A stretch of DNA of 39,571 nt, taken from NCBI GenBank assembly GCA_009693115.1, contig SHXW01000021.1, positions 1-39,571 on the forward strand, given 5' to 3'. Shown piece after piece: positions 35,703 to 39,571 of this stretch. This DNA is from Dehalococcoidia bacterium (GTDB lineage Bacteria; Chloroflexota; Dehalococcoidia; Lucifugimonadales; Lucifugimonadaceae). Within the stretch, counting starts at the first letter, position 1; the number at the start of each line of letters is the position of its first letter. Below the pieces are notes generated by a model that did no database searches, had not been told where the DNA came from, and saw only the letters and a program-made list of their open reading frames with translations. A program made the translations under genes and the position numbers.

Positions 35703-37184
35703 TTGAGCTCAGACGTGATTGGCATCATTCTCGCCGCGGGCCAGGGTAGGCGGATGCATTCGAAAACGCCGAAGCCACTACATCAGGTCTGCGGTGTGCC
35801 CATGCTTGAGCATGTTTCCATGGCCATGAGGGGAGCGGGGATCGGTCGTCTCGTGGCCGTCTCCGCCCCGGACACGGAGGCAGACCCCGGTTTCATCAAG
35901 GCCGCGGGACCCGACGCAGCTGTGGCCGTGCAGCAGTGGGTTGATGGCAAGCCACGCGGTACGGCGGACGCCGTACGCTGCGCGCAAGTTCACTGCCACG
36001 GAGGGAAGGTCGCGGTCGTCGGCGCGGGAGATATGCCCCTCATCACAGCAGAAACCATCCGGACATTGGTCCAACGCCACAGAGAGTCGAAAGCCGTCGT
36101 GACCGTCCTGACCGCCATGGACGCGCCCGTCGCTGGTCTCGGCAGGGTAATTCGAGAACCCCAGGGGACGGGTAGGCCCGTCGCTATCGTTGAGGAGCAA
36201 GACGCCACGGAGCAGCAGGGGCAGGTCAAAGAGGTCAACACTAGCTGGTACTGCTTCGACGCAGCGTGGATGTGGCAGGCGCTCGAAAGGGTCACGCCTT
36301 CAAAGGCGTCAGGAGAGATGTACCTGACGGATCTTGTCGAAATGGCCGTGCGGGAGGGCCGTCATACGGCCGCCATTAGCGTCGCAGACCCGATTGAGGC
36401 CTTGGGCGTGAACGACCGTGTCCAGCTTGCAAGGGCGGAAGCGGCGATGCGCCTGCGTACTTGCAAGCTGCTCATGCTCGGCGGCGTGACTGTGATCGAC
36501 CCTGCCGCCACGTATATAGATGCCAATGTTCGTGTTGGCCAAGACACGGTCATCCAGCCCGGCGTCCACCTGCGCGGCAGGACGCTGATAGGTGCCGGCT
36601 GCCGTATCGGGCCAGGTTCGGTGATCACCGACAGCCAGATCAGCTCGGACTGTGAAGTCGGGCCAAACTCTATCGTGGCAAATTGCGAAATCGGCCCTAA
36701 CTCGAAAGTAGTCGCATCATTCTGCGACGGCGCGAAGGTTGGCTCGAATGTGTCCATCGGCCCATTCAGCCGCCTGAGACAGGGAGCGGTCATCGGTGAC
36801 CGGACCCGCATCGGCAACTACGCCGAGGTTAAGAACAGCAAGATCGCGGAGGATGTGCATATCAGTCACTTCAGCTACACCGGCGATGCGACGGTGGGCC
36901 GAGGTGTGAACATCGGCGCGGGGACAATCACCTGCAACTTCGACTCCGAGTCCGGTGAGCACTCAATGACGGAGATCGGCGACGGGGCATCCCTGGGTTC
37001 CGGGACGATGCTGATCGCCCCGAGGAAGGTGGGCAGGGACGCCGTGACCGGAGCCGGGTCGGTGGTGACGAAAGACATCCCCGATGGTGAGGTCTGGGCC
37101 GGCAATCCTGCCCGCCCGCTCAGAAAACGTTCAGTGAAGTCACGGCAATCCTCCGAAAATCCCAACACAAAAAAGATAGGTTAG
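35703..37184 (+). CDS. glmU: Bifunctional UDP-GlcNAc pyrophosphorylase / GlcN-1-P acetyltransferase
   Basis: Makes UDP-GlcNAc from glucosamine-1-phosphate by acetylation and then uridylation. The 493-aa product has an N-terminal nucleotidyltransferase domain (LAAGQGRRMHSKTPKPL, GKPRGTADAV, GAGDMPLI) and a C-terminal left-handed beta-helix of hexapeptide repeats from about residue 255. The helix carries RIGNYAEVKNSKI, the catalytic His in the HISHFSYTGD segment, and GVNIGAGTITCNFD. The start is a TTG at 35703-35705 with AAAGG 11 bases upstream, so initiation may be weak. It stands alone downstream of a structured leader. glmS is in the same window; glmM is not. Confidence 0.96.
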   Translation: MSSDVIGIILAAGQGRRMHSKTPKPLHQVCGVPMLEHVSMAMRGAGIGRLVAVSAPDTEADPGFIKAAGPDAAVAVQQWVDGKPRGTADAVRCAQVHCHGGKVAVVGAGDMPLITAETIRTLVQRHRESKAVVTVLTAMDAPVAGLGRVIREPQGTGRPVAIVEEQDATEQQGQVKEVNTSWYCFDAAWMWQALERVTPSKASGEMYLTDLVEMAVREGRHTAAISVADPIEALGVNDRVQLARAEAAMRLRTCKLLMLGGVTVIDPAATYIDANVRVGQDTVIQPGVHLRGRTLIGAGCRIGPGSVITDSQISSDCEVGPNSIVANCEIGPNSKVVASFCDGAKVGSNVSIGPFSRLRQGAVIGDRTRIGNYAEVKNSKIAEDVHISHFSYTGDATVGRGVNIGAGTITCNFDSESGEHSMTEIGDGASLGSGTMLIAPRKVGRDAVTGAGSVVTKDIPDGEVWAGNPARPLRKRSVKSRQSSENPNTKKIG

Positions 37185-37401
37185 TAAGCCACTCCCCTCT
37201 CCCTTCGTGGGGAAGGGGAAGGCATAGTGAAGTCTGAACCTGCCGTGCCAATTTCGAGACAGCTTCAGAACGTTGTCATGAAATCATGCGCATGGATTTA
37301 GGTCAGCACCCTCACCCTGCGCCCTCTCCCGACGGGGCATTGGTTTCAGGCCCGAGTCCTGCGCGTTTCTCCACTGACAGTTCAACCCATAGGAAGCAGA
37401 C
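37185..37401 (+). other. glmU-corC spacer with two palindromic repeats
   Basis: About 217 bases with two copies or fragments of the dispersed element: 37190-37225 (CCCCTCTCCCTTCGTGGGGAAGGGG) and 37309-37345 (CACCCTCACCCTGCGCCC then TCTCCCGACGGGG). No gene is seen. Confidence 0.5.
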
Positions 37402-38673
37402 ATGAACATTGGCATCGCGTTCGGGTGGCTAATCGCCATCGTCGCGGCGTGTTTCTACCTGGTCATCGCCGCGGTGATCGCCGCATTCGGTGACCGCGTC
37501 GCCGCACTACGTTTCAGCCGCATGGCGGAGACCAGCGAGCAACCCGGCGCCGGCACGCTCTATCTCTCCGCAAACGCTCTGATCTTGGGCCGCGCCCTCC
37601 AGGGCGCCGCGCTGGTGGCGGGGACACTGGGAATGTACGCAGGGCTGAACGATGCGTTTAGCGGCCCCGCCGGCGAGGCTGCCGGACTGGCCTCAACAGG
37701 GCTGCTGTCCGTAGCCTCCGCCACAGTCTTGCAATTCGCAGCGTGGGGAGTGGCATCAAGCTACCCGGTCAGGGCGCGCAGGCTGCTGGCTCCGATGGCA
37801 GGCTTGCTGCATGCGGCAAGCGGGTTCAGGTGGCTTGATTGGGCCGGGAGGGTCTCACGCCTGGGCCAACGCGAAAACGGGCCCCTGCCGTCGACGCCAG
37901 AGGCCGAGATGAGCCAGGCGCTCAAGGAGAATCTGGACCTAATCAAGGAAGCCAACATCCCGCTTCAGGGCGGCGAGATGCAGATGATCCGCGGCATTCT
38001 GCGCATGGACACAGTAAAGGTGCGAGAAATCATGCGCCCGCGCGTGGATATGATCGTCGTGCCTGTTGAGTCAACGCCAGAAGAGATGGTCGAGCGGATG
38101 CGCGTGGCGGGCCATAGCAAGGTTCCGGTTTATGAGGGTTCTCTGGAAAACATCGTGGGGGTGGTCTATGCGCGTGACCTGCTCGCATCACTGAAGGACA
38201 CAGGTGACACGACCACGCACATCCGCAGGCTCGCGAAGCCTCCTTTATTTGTGCCCGAGTCCCAAAACCTTGACCGGCTCCTGCGTGAGTTTCAGGAACG
38301 GCGGTCCGGTATCGCCATCGTCGTTGACGAATATGGGGGCGTGTCCGGACTGGTGACTGTCACAGACCTCATCGAAGATATTGTTGGAAAACTGGAGGAT
38401 GGCACAGGCACACCCCGTCCCGGCGTCCAGCAGGCCGCGGCTTCCGAGGCGCTGGTGGATGCCCGGCTTTCAATTGACGACTTGAACCAGGCCCTTGGCA
38501 CAACCATAGAGCCGCAAGGTTTCGACACCGTTGGCGGGCTGGTTTATCGAGAGCTGGGCCGCGTGCCTATAAAGGGAGATACCGTCCACGTGTACGGGTT
38601 GATCATGACGGTGCAGTCCACTGTCGGCCGCCGGGTCCAGCAGGTCAAGGTGATCAAGCAAACCACCGCTTAG
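37402..38673 (+). CDS. CorC/HlyC-CNNM family membrane protein with CBS pair
   Basis: 423-aa protein with an N-terminal membrane region of about four hydrophobic segments (within residues 1-145), a weak DUF21/CNNM-like domain. A CBS domain pair follows (VREIMRPRVDMIVVPVESTPEEMVERM...HSKVPVYEGSLENIVGVVYARDLL; FVPESQNLDRLLREFQERRSGIAIVVDEYGGVSGLVTVTDLIEDIVG). The C-terminal CorC_HlyC transporter-associated domain (VDARLSIDDLNQALG...FDTVGGLVYRELGRVPIKGD) closes it. Relatives are annotated as hemolysin-like or Mg2+/Co2+ efflux proteins; magnesium or divalent-cation export is the likeliest role. The ATG has AGGAAG upstream. It is probably read with, or just after, glmU. Confidence 0.9.
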   Translation: MNIGIAFGWLIAIVAACFYLVIAAVIAAFGDRVAALRFSRMAETSEQPGAGTLYLSANALILGRALQGAALVAGTLGMYAGLNDAFSGPAGEAAGLASTGLLSVASATVLQFAAWGVASSYPVRARRLLAPMAGLLHAASGFRWLDWAGRVSRLGQRENGPLPSTPEAEMSQALKENLDLIKEANIPLQGGEMQMIRGILRMDTVKVREIMRPRVDMIVVPVESTPEEMVERMRVAGHSKVPVYEGSLENIVGVVYARDLLASLKDTGDTTTHIRRLAKPPLFVPESQNLDRLLREFQERRSGIAIVVDEYGGVSGLVTVTDLIEDIVGKLEDGTGTPRPGVQQAAASEALVDARLSIDDLNQALGTTIEPQGFDTVGGLVYRELGRVPIKGDTVHVYGLIMTVQSTVGRRVQQVKVIKQTTA

Positions 38674-38929
38674 CAGCCCCGTAGCAAGCAAGAAGTCCGA
38701 ACCCGCCGGGCCTCTTCTCCTGGAACTACGCCGTACCCACTACTGCCACCAGCCGGACGTGCATGCCAGTCCACGGCAAGCGTCCTTCCGAGCGCATTGA
38801 ATCGTTCTGAGAGGTGTGGCTGGAGATCACCCACGGATCCCACGCCAAATTCCTACTGCTCTCTGCATGGTTCCCTGATGACGAAGCGACGCATGGCTGA
38901 GGCCGTAGGACAAGCCACCGCACAAATCA
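38674..38929. other. Convergent intergenic region
   Basis: About 255 bases between corC-like and collagen-like genes. I see no gene, promoter or palindromic repeat in it. Confidence 0.4.
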
Positions 38930-38958
38930 AAAGCGCCCCGACATCGTCGGGGCGCTTT
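38923..38958 (-). terminator. Terminator of the collagen-like lipoprotein gene
   Basis: A 13-bp perfect stem (38930-38942 with 38946-38958, 3-nt loop) is followed on the minus strand by TGATTTG, within a T-rich stretch. It lies 23 bases past the gene's stop and may also terminate corC from the other side. Confidence 0.8.
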
Positions 38959-38981
38959 AGTTGCCTGGTTTTCAGTTCCGA

Positions 38982-39571
38982 TTAGTCGTTCGGGTTCTTA
39001 TTGACGACGACAACTACACCAAGACCGGTCGTGTTCAAGTCACCGCTCGCCCGTATGGTGTGCGGTGAGCCGGCCGGAGTCATGGCTGCCGGAATCTTCA
39101 CGTTGACCTGAAATGCGCCAGCCGGGTTTGCGGTAGCCGTACCGCTGGCAATCGCCAGAAGCATTACAGCGCCAAGGTCGTTCGTGGCGATCAGGCTGAC
39201 CTTCTCGCCGGGTTTGAACCCGCTACCGGTCACCACCGCCAACGTGTCACCAGTTCCCTTCCTCTCTACAAAGAGAAGGGTGCCTGCGGCAGCGTCGGTA
39301 ACCAGAAGTGCCGAAGATGAACCAGGAGCGCCAGCAGCACCAGCAGCACCGGCAGCGCCAACAGCACCGGCAGCACCGGCAGCACCCGTAGCGCCAGCAG
39401 CACCCACGGCACCTGTAGCACCCACGGCACCTGGGTTACCCGGCTCACCGGGGTTACCGGGTAGACCAGGCAGTCCGGGGTCACCGGCAGGTCCGGCCGG
39501 GCCCTGCGCACCTGCGCAGCCCGCAACTGCGACCATGGCTACGATCGCGACCACGAGGAAAAAGGCCTTAG
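38982..39571 (-). CDS. Collagen-like lipoprotein, N-terminus cut by right edge
   Basis: Predicted exported lipoprotein. The frame is open to the window edge, and the visible N-terminus KAFFLVVAIVAMVAVAGC is a lipoprotein signal with lipobox VAGC, so the true start is just outside. About 20 uninterrupted Gly-X-Y triplets follow (GPA, GDP, GLP, GNP, GEP, then GAA/GAT/GAV). A globular beta-rich C-terminal domain of about 110 residues comes next (GTLLFVERKGTGDTLAVVTGSGFKPGEKVSL...). Bacterial collagen-like proteins form trimeric stalks, and the C-terminal domain may serve trimerisation or binding. Its exact function is unknown. Confidence 0.85.
   Translation of the reverse strand, partial: KAFFLVVAIVAMVAVAGCAGAQGPAGPAGDPGLPGLPGNPGEPGNPGAVGATGAVGAAGATGAAGAAGAVGAAGAAGAAGAPGSSSALLVTDAAAGTLLFVERKGTGDTLAVVTGSGFKPGEKVSLIATNDLGAVMLLAIASGTATANPAGAFQVNVKIPAAMTPAGSPHTIRASGDLNTTGLGVVVVVNKNPND
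39325..39505. repeat. Low-complexity Gly-X-Y coding repeat
   Basis: Imperfect 9-base repeats (GCAGCACCGGCA-type on the plus strand) encode the Gly-Ala-X triplets of the collagen-like protein. Such tracts are prone to copy-number change. Confidence 0.7.

Overview
The window is a high-GC bacterial chromosome segment that looks like core genome, with no phage, IS or CRISPR content that I can see. Several traits fit a Chloroflexota bacterium of the Dehalococcoidia/SAR202 type. The 23S-5S operon has no linked 16S gene. A Thr/Pro-rich stalked surface protein is present. GTG and TTG starts are frequent, and short GGGAGAGG-type palindromes are scattered between genes. The taxonomic call is an inference from gene content, not from a phylogeny.

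Layout, left to right. At 0-1.4 kb there are two minus-strand genes, one cut by the window edge and one encoding a cell-surface protein with a sortase-like C-terminus, followed by a plus-strand SDR oxidoreductase (1.8-2.6 kb). From 8.8 down to 2.8 kb the minus strand carries a translation super-operon: tRNA-Thr, tRNA-Tyr, tRNA-Thr, tuf, rpmG, secE, nusG, rplK, rplA, rplJ, rplL. It has a promoter upstream of the tRNAs, an attenuator-like hairpin before rplJ and a terminator after rplL. From 13.6 down to 9.0 kb lies radA-larE-larC plus a P-loop kinase-like gene, combining DNA repair with nickel-pincer cofactor synthesis. Then come clpC and rpsA, read from a clear promoter at 17.7 kb. A gene-poor stretch of about 0.7 kb precedes the minus-strand 23S - tRNA-fMet - 5S operon (21.8-18.35 kb), which is divergent from purA. 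glmS converges on purA.

From 35.1 down to 25.8 kb the minus strand reads dprA (with an in-frame amber codon near its start), topA, a XerC/D-type recombinase, aroQ, an M24 peptidase, two tandem elongation factor P genes and xseA. Two tRNA-Ser genes lie next to it. glmU (with a structured leader) and a CorC/CNNM-type CBS protein follow on the plus strand, and the right edge cuts a collagen-like lipoprotein gene.

Functionally the window is dominated by translation: ribosomal proteins, EF-Tu, two EF-Ps, rRNA and tRNAs. UDP-GlcNAc synthesis (glmS and glmU), DNA maintenance (radA, topA, xer, dprA, xseA) and protein quality control (clpC) make up most of the rest. I found no convincing new multi-gene system. 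The most unusual points are the dprA amber codon, the EF-P pair with an APKA tip in place of PGKG, the isolated 23S-tRNA-fMet-5S unit with its own promoter and processing stem, the basic N-terminal tail on TopA, the glmU leader and the dispersed palindromic repeat.
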